Below, in pieces: positions 26,472 to 34,192 of a stretch of 64,000 bases of DNA. The translations under genes and the position numbers were made by a program. Origin of the DNA: CBDFKV01 sp965249035. Its GTDB lineage: Bacteria > Pseudomonadota > Gammaproteobacteria > Arenicellales > Poriferihabitantaceae. Numbering within the stretch: the stretch's first letter is position 1; the number at the start of each line of letters is the position of its first letter. The notes under the pieces were generated by a model. It searched no databases. It was not told where the DNA came from and saw nothing but the letters and a program-made list of their open reading frames with translations. The stretch spans positions 496,001 through 560,000 of the forward strand of contig CBDFKV010000006.1 of assembly GCA_965249035.1 (NCBI GenBank), read 5' to 3'.

Positions 26472-27911
26472 TCATCGCGCTACAGCGGCAGGTTCATTTT
26501 GCGCCTGACGCTTGTGGACCGAATCGTAAAACGCGGCAAATGGCGGTCGGTCAACATAACGACCCGCACCCCGCTCGACCATCAATTCACCCGCCTTATA
26601 CACCAGCTTACCGTGGCTCAAAGTATGCGAGGGAATGCCTGTCACTTGCATGCCTTCAAAGATATTAAAGTCGATGTTTTGATGGTGCGTTTTAGCAGAA
26701 ATCGTTTTGGTGCCCGCAGGGTCCCAAACCACCAAGTCTGCATCTGCCCCAACTGACACCGAACCCTTGCGCGGATACATATTAAAAATCTGCGCGGCAT
26801 TGGTTGAGGTTGCTTTGACGAACTCATTCATGGTCAGACGGCCGGTGTTCACCCCGGTGTGCCATAGCACTTCCATGCGGTTTTCAACACCTGCCGTGCC
26901 ATTTGGGATCAATGAGAAATCATCTCGCCCTGCCGCTTTTTGGTCTGCACAAAAGCAGCAATGATCAGTCGCGGTGGTTTGTAGATTGCCAGACTGCAAG
27001 CCATGCCATAACGCTTCTTGATGTTCCTTGGAACGAAATGGCGGGCTCATCACGTGAGCCGCTGCCCGGCCCCAGTCAGTATCCTGATACACCGAGTCAT
27101 CAATTACCAAATGTCCAGCCAATACTTCGCCAAACACCCGCTGGCCTTCATTACGCGCGCGGGTGATGCTTTCCAATGCATCTTTGGTCGACACATGTAC
27201 CACATAAACCGGCACACCTAAGGTTTGGGCAATTCGAATGGCGCGATTCGCAGCTTCAGCTTCAACTGAAGGTGGACGTGATAAGGGATGACCTTCAGGG
27301 CCAGTAATCCCCATGTCCAGCAACTTTTTCTGAAGCTGAAAAACCAACTCGCCATTTTCAGCGTGTACGGTAGGCATCGCACCCAACTCTAAGGCGCGGC
27401 TAAAACTATTCACCAGGATTTCATCATCGGCCATGATCGCATTTTTATAGGCCATGAAATGCTTAAAGCTATTCACTCCGTGCTCTTTAACCAGAGTGCC
27501 CATGTCTTCATAAACGCTATCATCCCACCACGTCACTGCCACGTGAAAGCTGTAATCTGACACCGATTTCTGCGCCCATTCAGTCCACTGATGAAACGCC
27601 TCCATCAGCGGTTGCTGCGGCGCTGGAATCACGAAATCAATAATGCAGGTGGTTCCACCCGCAAGACCAGCAGCGGTACCGGTATAAAAGTCTTCACTCG
27701 CAACGGTGCCCATAAAAGGCAATTGCATATGCGTGTGTGGATCAATGCCGCCGGGCATTACGTATTGGCCACCGGCGTCAATCACTTCGGCACCAGCGGG
27801 AATATCCAATTTTTTGCCCACTTGCTGGATTTTACCGTCAGCACAGTAAACATCAGCGCGGGTCGTATTTTCAGCGGTCACTACCGTACCGCCTTTGATT
27901 AGTATTGACAT
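26472..27911 (-). CDS. hydA: Dihydropyrimidinase (D-hydantoinase)
   Basis: Zinc amidohydrolase that opens dihydrouracil to N-carbamoyl-beta-alanine, the second step of reductive pyrimidine degradation. The 479-residue protein has the metal motif DPHTHMQLPF at about residues 56-65. The carbamylated lysine is in the SFKHFMAYKN segment near residue 150. His ligands are at TVHAENGELV and YVVHVSTKDAL, and the final Asp is in TTATDHCCF. It is 30 bp downstream of the beta-ureidopropionase gene. Confidence 0.95.
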   Translation of the reverse strand: MSILIKGGTVVTAENTTRADVYCADGKIQQVGKKLDIPAGAEVIDAGGQYVMPGGIDPHTHMQLPFMGTVASEDFYTGTAAGLAGGTTCIIDFVIPAPQQPLMEAFHQWTEWAQKSVSDYSFHVAVTWWDDSVYEDMGTLVKEHGVNSFKHFMAYKNAIMADDEILVNSFSRALELGAMPTVHAENGELVFQLQKKLLDMGITGPEGHPLSRPPSVEAEAANRAIRIAQTLGVPVYVVHVSTKDALESITRARNEGQRVFGEVLAGHLVIDDSVYQDTDWGRAAAHVMSPPFRSKEHQEALWHGLQSGNLQTTATDHCCFCADQKAAGRDDFSLIPNGTAGVENRMEVLWHTGVNTGRLTMNEFVKATSTNAAQIFNMYPRKGSVSVGADADLVVWDPAGTKTISAKTHHQNIDFNIFEGMQVTGIPSHTLSHGKLVYKAGELMVERGAGRYVDRPPFAAFYDSVHKRQAQNEPAAVAR

Positions 27912-27941
27912 GTTATTGTCCCCGATTTAGGTGAAATCAGA

Positions 27942-28808
27942 CTATAGCTCAACCAATGGCGTATAAGTCTCCGGTCGACGGTCACGGAAAAATTGCCAGC
28001 CGTCACGCACTTCGCGAACCAAATCCATATCCAACTCGGTGACCAGCAGCTCGTCTTTATCCGGGCTAGCTTGCGAGATAATCTCGCCGCGCGGATTGAC
28101 AAAATAACTAGAGCCGTAGAACTCACCAATTTTCCAAGGTGCTTCGGTACCAACGCGATTAATGGCGCCAATATAACAGCCGTTGGCTGCAGCCGATGCG
28201 GGTTGCTCAAGCTCCCACAGGTATTGGGACAAGCCCGCGACTGTAGCCGATGGATTATAAATAATCTCAGCACCATGCAGCGCTAGTGCGCGCCAACCTT
28301 CCGGGAAATGGCGGTCATAACAAATATAAACACCAATCTTGGCGTAGGCTGTATCAAACACCGGCCAGTTGGAAGCACCCGGCTTGAAAAAGAATTTCTC
28401 CCAGAAACCGGCTACTTGTGGGATGTGTGTTTTGCGGTATTTACCGAGATAACTGCCGTCGGCATCAATCACCGCTGCAGTGTTGTAGTACAGCCCTGGC
28501 ATAACCTCTTCGTAGATCGGCACCACAATCACCATATTGTGCTTGCGGGCATATTCTTGCATCAGCTTGGTGGTGTAGCCATCAGGGATCGCTTCTGCGG
28601 CGGCATACCATTTTTTATCTTGACTGGGGCAAAAGTAAGGCTGGGTAAATACTTCCTGGAAACACAGAACCTGCACACCTTTAGCAGCCGCTTCTTCGAT
28701 ATAAGGCAAGTGTGCCTCAATCATGTGGTCACGAATTTCCAGCGGAGACATGGTTGCTGCGTCCCCTTTAAGGCCCATTTGAATCAAACCGGATACTAAC
28801 TTACTCAT
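27942..28808 (-). CDS. Beta-ureidopropionase (N-carbamoyl-beta-alanine amidohydrolase)
   Basis: Nitrilase-superfamily enzyme that releases beta-alanine, CO2 and ammonia, the last step of the pathway. I choose the ATG at 28808, which has AGGAGG 6 nt upstream, giving 288 residues. The catalytic triad is Glu in LPYIEEAAAKGVQVLCFQE, Lys in GKYRKTHIP and Cys in IGVYICYDRHFPEGWR. First gene of the minus-strand operon (then hydA, preT, preA). A RutR-like box lies about 130-145 bp upstream. Confidence 0.93.
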   Translation of the reverse strand: MSKLVSGLIQMGLKGDAATMSPLEIRDHMIEAHLPYIEEAAAKGVQVLCFQEVFTQPYFCPSQDKKWYAAAEAIPDGYTTKLMQEYARKHNMVIVVPIYEEVMPGLYYNTAAVIDADGSYLGKYRKTHIPQVAGFWEKFFFKPGASNWPVFDTAYAKIGVYICYDRHFPEGWRALALHGAEIIYNPSATVAGLSQYLWELEQPASAAANGCYIGAINRVGTEAPWKIGEFYGSSYFVNPRGEIISQASPDKDELLVTELDMDLVREVRDGWQFFRDRRPETYTPLVEL

Positions 28809-29132
28809 GAACTGCCTCCTGATTTGGAACGGGCTTCGCGCCAAATCTTATAGATTGTTATAACGAAACTGTGCCCACTTTTTTTGATCGAATTACCGAT
28901 TAAGCAGGTCTGTCGAAAACCAAGGGTACAACAATCCTGTCTAGGTAGTCAACTTTTTTGTTTGATTGCTTGTTTTAGGCCGTTGCCTCTACCCGACTAC
29001 CCAGACTTAACCCCCCATTATTAGTTGTTTTGTACTGAATTTGACTGGGTAGACCACTGCCCCAGCTGGGTTTGCCTAGAACATAAAAGGCCTAATTAGG
29101 TACCATTACCCGAGGCTCAAGTTATTTCAGTC
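28809..29132. other. Promoter region of the pyrimidine operon and IS4 flank
   Basis: A 324-bp non-coding stretch between the beta-ureidopropionase start and the left end of the IS4-family element. It holds the RutR-like site at 28937-28952. Nothing else was recognised. Confidence 0.4.
28937..28952. promoter_or_regulatory. RutR-like operator upstream of the pyrimidine catabolic operon
   Basis: CTGTCTA-GG-TAGTCAA is an imperfect palindrome. It is almost identical to the sites at 44598-44613 and 44620-44635, with shared pattern CTGTYYARGTARKCAA. Read in reverse it gives TTGACTA-CC-TAGACAG, close to the E. coli RutR consensus TTGACCA-NN-TGGTCAA. It lies 129-144 bp before the beta-ureidopropionase start. 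Confidence 0.6.
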
Positions 29133-30425
29133 GAGTCTGACCCACTGCTGTCCCACTTAGTCACATAAAAAACGGCTTAAACCTCAACAGATTGATACAA
29201 TGGAAGTGTGAACAAACATTGTAAAAACAAGGAGATCCAAGCCGTGGCCTACGTTAATACAATCCTTTCCCAGATACTTCAACTGTTGCCGAGACATGAA
29301 TTTGAACGGCTCGCCAATCACCATGATAGTAAGCGCCGGACCGATGCATTTAAGCGCTGGACGCAGTTTGTCGCCATGAGTGTCAATCACTCGGCTGGTC
29401 GTTCCAGCTTGCGAGATATTGAACCCACCCTCGTGAGCCAAAAGCATCTTCGGTACCACCTCGGTTCTCATAGCGTTTCGCGCTCAGCCTTGAGTCGAGC
29501 CAATCAGCAACTACCCGCAGATTTTTACCAAACGCTGTTCTCCACCTTGTATCAGCGTTGTGCCAAACGCTTGCCTGGGCACCGCTTTCGTTTTAAAGCT
29601 AAGCTATTTTCACTGGATGCGTCACTGATCAATGTGTCGCTAAAGATATTTCCCAGAGCCCAATACAATCGCATGAAAGGGGCTTATAAACTGCATGTAG
29701 GGCTGGATCATGATGGCATGATTCCCGCCTTTGCCGCCATCACTGGTGGAAAAGTGGGTAATACCCAGCAGGCTCGATTAATGCATTTCCCCAAAGGCAG
29801 TGTCGTGGTATTTGATCGGGGCTATAGTAGCTACGAATGGCATAACCAATTGACTCAGCAAGGGATATTCTTTGTCACACGGATTCGAGGCAATGCCAAA
29901 TACAGGGTGCTTGAGCGTCGTCATGCGGACCGAACCCAAGGGATTACCAGCGACCAAACCATTCAGTATACTTCGATCAGGGCGAGACAATACCACTTGA
30001 AGCCGGTCAGGCGGGTCGGGTATTACGACCGGGAAACTAAAAAGCACTATGTCTTTATTACCAACCATCAGAAATGGTCAGCCAAAACGATTGCGGATAT
30101 CTACAAACAGCGCTGGCAGGTTGAACTGTTCTTTAAGTGGATCAAGCAGAACCTAAGAATCAAGAGCTTCGTAGGCAACAGCGACAACGCCGTAATGACC
30201 CAAGTGATGGTTGCTTTGTGCACCTATTTGATGCTGTCGTATCTGAAATTCCAATCCAGGTTGACACAAAGCTTGCAACAAATCTTCCGATTGGTACAGG
30301 TCAACTTGTTCTTGAGACGCTCGCTAATTGAGCTATTCAGGCCGACACCCGAACACAAAATCAGTGCTGTTCAGCGGGAATTATGGGCGTGATTAAATTA
30401 ACTGGGACAGCAGTGAGTCTGACCC
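29133..30425 (+). mobile_element. IS4-family insertion sequence
   Basis: A 1293-bp element with imperfect terminal inverted repeats. The left end is near 29133-29159 and the right end near 30399-30425; both contain CACTGCTGTCCCA and a GTC-N-GAC block outside it. It encodes a single transposase. No matching direct repeat of 8-12 bp was seen next to the ends. Confidence 0.85.
29244..30392 (+). CDS. IS4-family transposase (DDE type)
   Basis: Cut-and-paste transposase of 382 residues from the GTG at 29244, which has AAGGAG 9 nt upstream. An in-frame GTG at 29208 lacks such a site. The DDE residues are the Asp in FSLDASLINVS, the Asp in VVFDRGYSS and the Glu of the IS4 signature Y-(2)-R-(3)-E-(6)-K in IYKQRWQVELFFKWIKQ near residue 290. 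The reading frame is complete, so the enzyme may be active. Confidence 0.92.
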   Translation: MAYVNTILSQILQLLPRHEFERLANHHDSKRRTDAFKRWTQFVAMSVNHSAGRSSLRDIEPTLVSQKHLRYHLGSHSVSRSALSRANQQLPADFYQTLFSTLYQRCAKRLPGHRFRFKAKLFSLDASLINVSLKIFPRAQYNRMKGAYKLHVGLDHDGMIPAFAAITGGKVGNTQQARLMHFPKGSVVVFDRGYSSYEWHNQLTQQGIFFVTRIRGNAKYRVLERRHADRTQGITSDQTIQYTSIRARQYHLKPVRRVGYYDRETKKHYVFITNHQKWSAKTIADIYKQRWQVELFFKWIKQNLRIKSFVGNSDNAVMTQVMVALCTYLMLSYLKFQSRLTQSLQQIFRLVQVNLFLRRSLIELFRPTPEHKISAVQRELWA

Positions 30426-30695
30426 CATTGGTCGGAAGAAGATGTTGTGCACAGAAAGAGAAAGCTTCTGTCGCGGATGGTATAATCTAAAGGCGGCGTA
30501 TAAATGTCATTTTATGGATGAGTTTTTCAGGTTGCAATTTAATGAATTATTTACACATTATCATTGACTTACGTTAAAATTAACCACTGTAAAATCGGTG
30601 GAGTCAAGTGCAAATAATACCAAACTTAACTAGCTTTGCTGAAATAAGCAGTTGAAACGCTAACATGATAACTATCATAACGAGAATGTTGATAA
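30426..30695. other. Gap between IS4 element and GMC gene
   Basis: A 270-bp AT-rich stretch. GGTATAATC at about 30478-30486 contains a TATAAT-like -10 box that could serve the GMC gene, about 210 bp downstream. The first bases (CCCCATTGG next to the IS end) resemble other IS-end-like tags in the window. Confidence 0.3.
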
Positions 30696-32204
30696 ATGCT
30701 TGTTGATGCAAGGCAACTTGAACAAGATACACTGGTGGAAGCAGACATATGCATCGTAGGTGCAGGTGCTGTCGGAATAGCCATGGGGGTTGCTTTAAAT
30801 AGTAGCTCCCAAAAAGTAGTGATTCTGGAAAGTGGTGGCTTGTTATATGACGAGAAAACACAATCCCTTTATGAGGGTGACAATATTGGCAGGAAAAACT
30901 ACCCAATAGGTCGAAATCGGCTTCGTTATTTTGGCGGAACTACGGGCCACTGGGCTGGGCACTGCCGACCTTTTGATGCGTTTGATTTCTCAAAGAGAGA
31001 CTGGATTCCTCATAGTGGGTGGCCACTCGAGATTGAGGAGTTAGAACCCTATTTAGAGAAGGCTCAGCCACTTCTGGGTCTAGGGAAATATGACTATGAC
31101 TCTTTGCAAGAATACGCTAAACAACTCGATCTAGATCTTTTGCCGCTTGATGAGCGTTTTTTAGTAAACGTTATGAAGCATCAAAGCCCTCCAACAAGAT
31201 TTGGACCGGAATACAAGGAGGTACTTGAGCGCTCTAAGAATGTCCATGTCTACCTTTACTCAAATGTTCTGAGACTTAATTCTAATGCGAATGCTAATCA
31301 TATCGAAAATATTGATGTGCGATGTATCGAAGGGCCTACCTACCAAGTAAAGGCAAAACGGTATGTATTAGCGACTGGTGGGCTAGAGAATGCCCGCCTT
31401 ATGTTGCTTTCAGATACGGTTTCTCCCCAGGGTGTTGGTAATAGTAACGGCTTGGTGGGGCGCTACTATACCGATCACATACTGGTACGTCCCGCTCTTG
31501 ATATCTCCTTGTCTGGTACTCGCCGAGATATTAGTTTCTATACCAATACATTTGGTCATGATATCAATGGTGGTAAGGTATTCGCGATACTGACTGCCTC
31601 AGAAGAGTTAACTCGAAGAGAGCAGTTAACTCGATTTCGTTTTCATTTATATAATAATTCGCCAACATACGGTGATGCAATAGGGGGTGTGTTTTCTTAT
31701 TTGGACGGTGCCGACGAAGCAGCTAGTCTTAGTCGAGAACGTGGAAACTCAATTGCAGTACATATGGCTATGGAGCCAATACCGAACCCAGATTTGTTTG
31801 TTAGGTTATCGAATAAAACTGATTTTTTAGGTCAAAGAAAAATTGAGGTGAATTGGCAGGTAAGTGATCAGGAACTAAGGAATGCACATAGAGCTATTGA
31901 AATATGTGCTCTAGAGTTCGCTCGAATGGGAGTTGGTAGAGCGTACGCCCCAATATTGGAAAACCCTAAAGAATGGCCGAAAGCATTTCAACCAGGGAAG
32001 CATCACTGTGGCACAACACGAATGTCTCACAGCCCAGAGACCGGAGTGGTTGATAGTAATTGTAAAGCCTTTGATCTTGACAACCTTTTCCTCACTGGCA
32101 GTTCGGTATTTCCGACGATTAGCCACACGAACCCCACGCTTAATTTGCTAGCTTTGGCGCTCAGATTGGTTGACCACCTTAAGGAGCAAGCACAACGTGA
32201 ATAA
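30696..32204 (+). CDS. GMC family FAD-dependent oxidoreductase
   Basis: Flavin dehydrogenase or oxidase for an alcohol or sugar-type substrate. The 502-residue protein has the N-terminal FAD motif ADICIVGAGAVGIAMGVAL, the FGGTTGHWAGHCRPFD segment typical of sugar-dehydrogenase-type GMC enzymes, and a C-terminal GMC domain with HHCGTTRMS and SSVFPTISHTNPTLNLLALA, where the active-site His lies. It has no signal peptide but is coupled to a gene with a Tat leader, suggesting export by hitchhiking. Base composition is AT-richer than the flanks, consistent with transfer. Substrate unknown. Confidence 0.87.
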   Translation: MLVDARQLEQDTLVEADICIVGAGAVGIAMGVALNSSSQKVVILESGGLLYDEKTQSLYEGDNIGRKNYPIGRNRLRYFGGTTGHWAGHCRPFDAFDFSKRDWIPHSGWPLEIEELEPYLEKAQPLLGLGKYDYDSLQEYAKQLDLDLLPLDERFLVNVMKHQSPPTRFGPEYKEVLERSKNVHVYLYSNVLRLNSNANANHIENIDVRCIEGPTYQVKAKRYVLATGGLENARLMLLSDTVSPQGVGNSNGLVGRYYTDHILVRPALDISLSGTRRDISFYTNTFGHDINGGKVFAILTASEELTRREQLTRFRFHLYNNSPTYGDAIGGVFSYLDGADEAASLSRERGNSIAVHMAMEPIPNPDLFVRLSNKTDFLGQRKIEVNWQVSDQELRNAHRAIEICALEFARMGVGRAYAPILENPKEWPKAFQPGKHHCGTTRMSHSPETGVVDSNCKAFDLDNLFLTGSSVFPTISHTNPTLNLLALALRLVDHLKEQAQRE

Positions 32205-32643
32205 ATATAACGTTTCTCGTCGATCATTGATGAAAATGATTGCATCTACCTCATTCATTACCGCCAATACTTCTTTATTGTTAACTGGTTGTGGAAGTTC
32301 TGGGCTTTCCATAATCGAACTTTCTAGTCATATCATTGGTTTATTAGCATATCCTGAGAAAGCGAGCAAACTTGGGCAAGCGATCACTGAAAAATATCCT
32401 GAGCTAGGTGATTCAAACCTGGAGCAGATCGTTAGTTCATTGCTTTTGAAGACCCAAACTGATCGATCGATACAGAGCCCTGAGGATTTAAATCTGTTTG
32501 ATAACCGTCTACGAGCACGCGTGAAACAAGATTTCTCCGATGAGAAAAGTATCATACTCCGTGGTTGGATGTTGTCTGAATCGGAGTCAGAAATGTGTAT
32601 GCTAGCGTATAAATTAGCAAATAATTCAGGAGCCTCTATCTAA
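32197..32643 (+). CDS. Tat-signal small subunit of the GMC dehydrogenase (probable)
   Basis: The 148-residue product starts at a GTG (32197) overlapping the GMC stop, with AAGGAG upstream. It has a twin-arginine leader (SRRSLMKMIAST) followed by a lipobox-like LLLTGC. The body, with DFSDEKSIILRGWMLSESESEMCMLA, resembles the small Tat proteins paired with GMC enzymes (FAD sorbitol/gluconate dehydrogenase small-subunit type). I infer it escorts the flavoprotein to the periplasm and anchors it. The exact family assignment is uncertain. Confidence 0.65.
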   Translation: MNKYNVSRRSLMKMIASTSFITANTSLLLTGCGSSGLSIIELSSHIIGLLAYPEKASKLGQAITEKYPELGDSNLEQIVSSLLLKTQTDRSIQSPEDLNLFDNRLRARVKQDFSDEKSIILRGWMLSESESEMCMLAYKLANNSGASI

Positions 32644-32734
32644 CAGGCATGGGCGTAGTGCACACAGGGCGGCTGGCCAAATCAGCACGCAATGAGGGGA
32701 TGATGCAAAAGTGCACTTTGGAGTTGGATTCACC

Positions 32735-32795
32735 TCTATTGAGGCTTAAGCCATTTTTTATGTGACTAAGTGGGACAGCAGTGGGTCAGACTCGA
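32735..32795 (-). repeat. Inverted relic of the IS4-family left end
   Basis: These 61 bp are the reverse complement of 29131-29191 with three mismatches, including the full terminal repeat TGGGACAGCAGTGGGTCAGA. No transposase sequence remains beside it. It marks the right border of the AT-rich cargo block. Confidence 0.88.
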
Positions 32796-32820
32796 TTGAT
32801 TTTATTAGTTTAGATTACTG

Positions 32821-33434
32821 GGCCAGCGATTTCATCAACTATCTGCCTCTACCGTAAATGTTACCAACAAAATATCAAGGTCTCTGCCCCTAGACTCGCA
32901 ATAAACGGCACCGCCGAAGAATATGCCTTTTTAGAAGCGCTGGAAACACGATACGCACAGGGTCTTCCGATGCGGATCCTGCAAGCTCTGGAGCGTTTAG
33001 AGCATTCATTTAGTGGTATCAGGTGACGCGCCTGGAACACTCTCTTCAATCCACTACCAGAGCCTATCACGATGGCAAGCCCACTGACTACGTGGTGGCA
33101 GCGCTGATTCACGATATTGGCGACGAGCTGGCACCTATGCCATAGTGAGCTGGCGGCGGCTATCTTGCGCCCGTACGTGGATGATAAGTTACACTGGATA
33201 ATCAAGCATCATGGCATTTTTCAGATGGCCTATTATGCTCATCACATTGGAGGCGACCGCGATGCACGTGATCGATTTTTGGGCCATCCTTGGTACGACG
33301 AAGCAGTTCAGTTCTGCGAACTGTACGACCAAAATTGCTTTGACCCAAACTATCCCAACAAATCTTTAAGCTTTTTCCAACCCATGGTTGAGCAAATATT
33401 TGGTCAAAAGCCCAAGTTTGGAGAACGTGATTAG
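32821..33434 (+). pseudogene. Frameshifted HD-domain protein (PhnZ/MIOX-like superfamily)
   Basis: A decayed gene readable in three successive frames. Frame one gives AINGTAEEYAFLEALETRYA to about 33014. A shift near 33015-33017 leads to YQVTRLEHSLQSTTRAYHDG and AALIHDIGDELAPM. A second shift near 33140 leads to HSELAAAILRPYVDDKL through to the stop at 33434. The His of LEHS, the HD pair and HHG fit a diiron HD-domain enzyme such as the PhnZ/TmpB oxygenases or a phosphohydrolase. The 5' end is cut by the IS-end relic at 32795. Sequencing error could mimic one shift, but two shifts plus truncation favour a true pseudogene. Confidence 0.75.
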
Positions 33435-33589
33435 CCAGCAAATTGAACCAGTAGAGTCATAACCAATGAGGCAGGCTCGATTGATTATGATCCCAAAGAT
33501 TTAGTGATCTGCTTGGTGAATATCAATGGGATCCACCCCATTAGCTGTCAATGCCTAAGTGATGCCAAATCCCAGTAAATATTCCATGA

Positions 33590-34192
33590 TTAGTCTTGCT
33601 GCTCATAGCCTGTAATCATCGCTCGCAAGCCAGATAATGGCCGCTCATCCATGGTCAACGCCAAATACAGGTGCGCGATTAAAAATGTCAGCATTAAAAA
33701 CGCCGCAGCGGTGTGAACCAATGCAACGACGCTAAGTGGCAACCAGTCTAATAAGCCAAGTGCTGCCCAGTCTTTATAAAACAAGTAGATCAAACCACTG
33801 ATCCAAATTGCCGGGCCGATAAGTATATGCAAAGACAGATAAGCCAGTCGTTGTAGAGGGTTGAGCTTGTGCGAACGATCCTTATGAAACGGATGAGCTT
33901 TGCCCTGGAAAATCTCAAAGGCATAATATTTAGCCATACCCAATAGGCGTTGTTTAGTTGAAGGAATATACTGCTTCCACTCGCCAGTGGTCAGATGCCA
34001 AAACCAAGCTAGAAGCCATAGGCCGATTAACACCCACGCCGCGGTACTATGAACGGTTACCGCCAACTCAAAGCCCAACAGCTGATAACTGTCGTGGATT
34101 TCAAAGCCCGTAATTAGCATTAGAATGATGAGCACGGCTTGCGCCCAGTGCCAGAAACGCTCGAAACGAGCATACATTAAAGTTCTGATCAT
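33590..34192 (-). CDS. Cytochrome b561-type membrane subunit
   Basis: Diheme membrane cytochrome b of 200 residues with four hydrophobic helices and the His ligands expected for the Ni-Fe-hydrogenase/formate-dehydrogenase b-type family (FERFWHWAQA, TVHSTAAW, LSLHILIGPAIW, LVHTAAAFLML). It starts at the stop of the octaheme cytochrome gene (TAATG overlap). The pair probably form one complex in which quinol-derived electrons pass through cytochrome b to the periplasmic multiheme protein, or the reverse. Confidence 0.88.
   Translation of the reverse strand: MIRTLMYARFERFWHWAQAVLIILMLITGFEIHDSYQLLGFELAVTVHSTAAWVLIGLWLLAWFWHLTTGEWKQYIPSTKQRLLGMAKYYAFEIFQGKAHPFHKDRSHKLNPLQRLAYLSLHILIGPAIWISGLIYLFYKDWAALGLLDWLPLSVVALVHTAAAFLMLTFLIAHLYLALTMDERPLSGLRAMITGYEQQD

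Larger units (their letters stand above)
29131..32795. mobile_element. Composite-transposon-like unit: IS4-family element, GMC cargo and inverted IS end
   Basis: The 61 bp at 29131-29191 recur in inverted orientation at 32735-32795 with 58 of 61 positions identical. Between them lie a complete IS4-family element and two AT-richer cargo genes (30696-32643). The right copy is only the left-end fragment of a second element of the same kind. No target-site duplication was found at the outer borders, so mobility as one unit is unproven. Confidence 0.55.

Noticed and set aside
29123..30436. Target-site duplication of the IS4-family element
   Set aside because: The 10 bp on each side of the proposed ends do not match, for either the single element or the larger unit ending at 32795.
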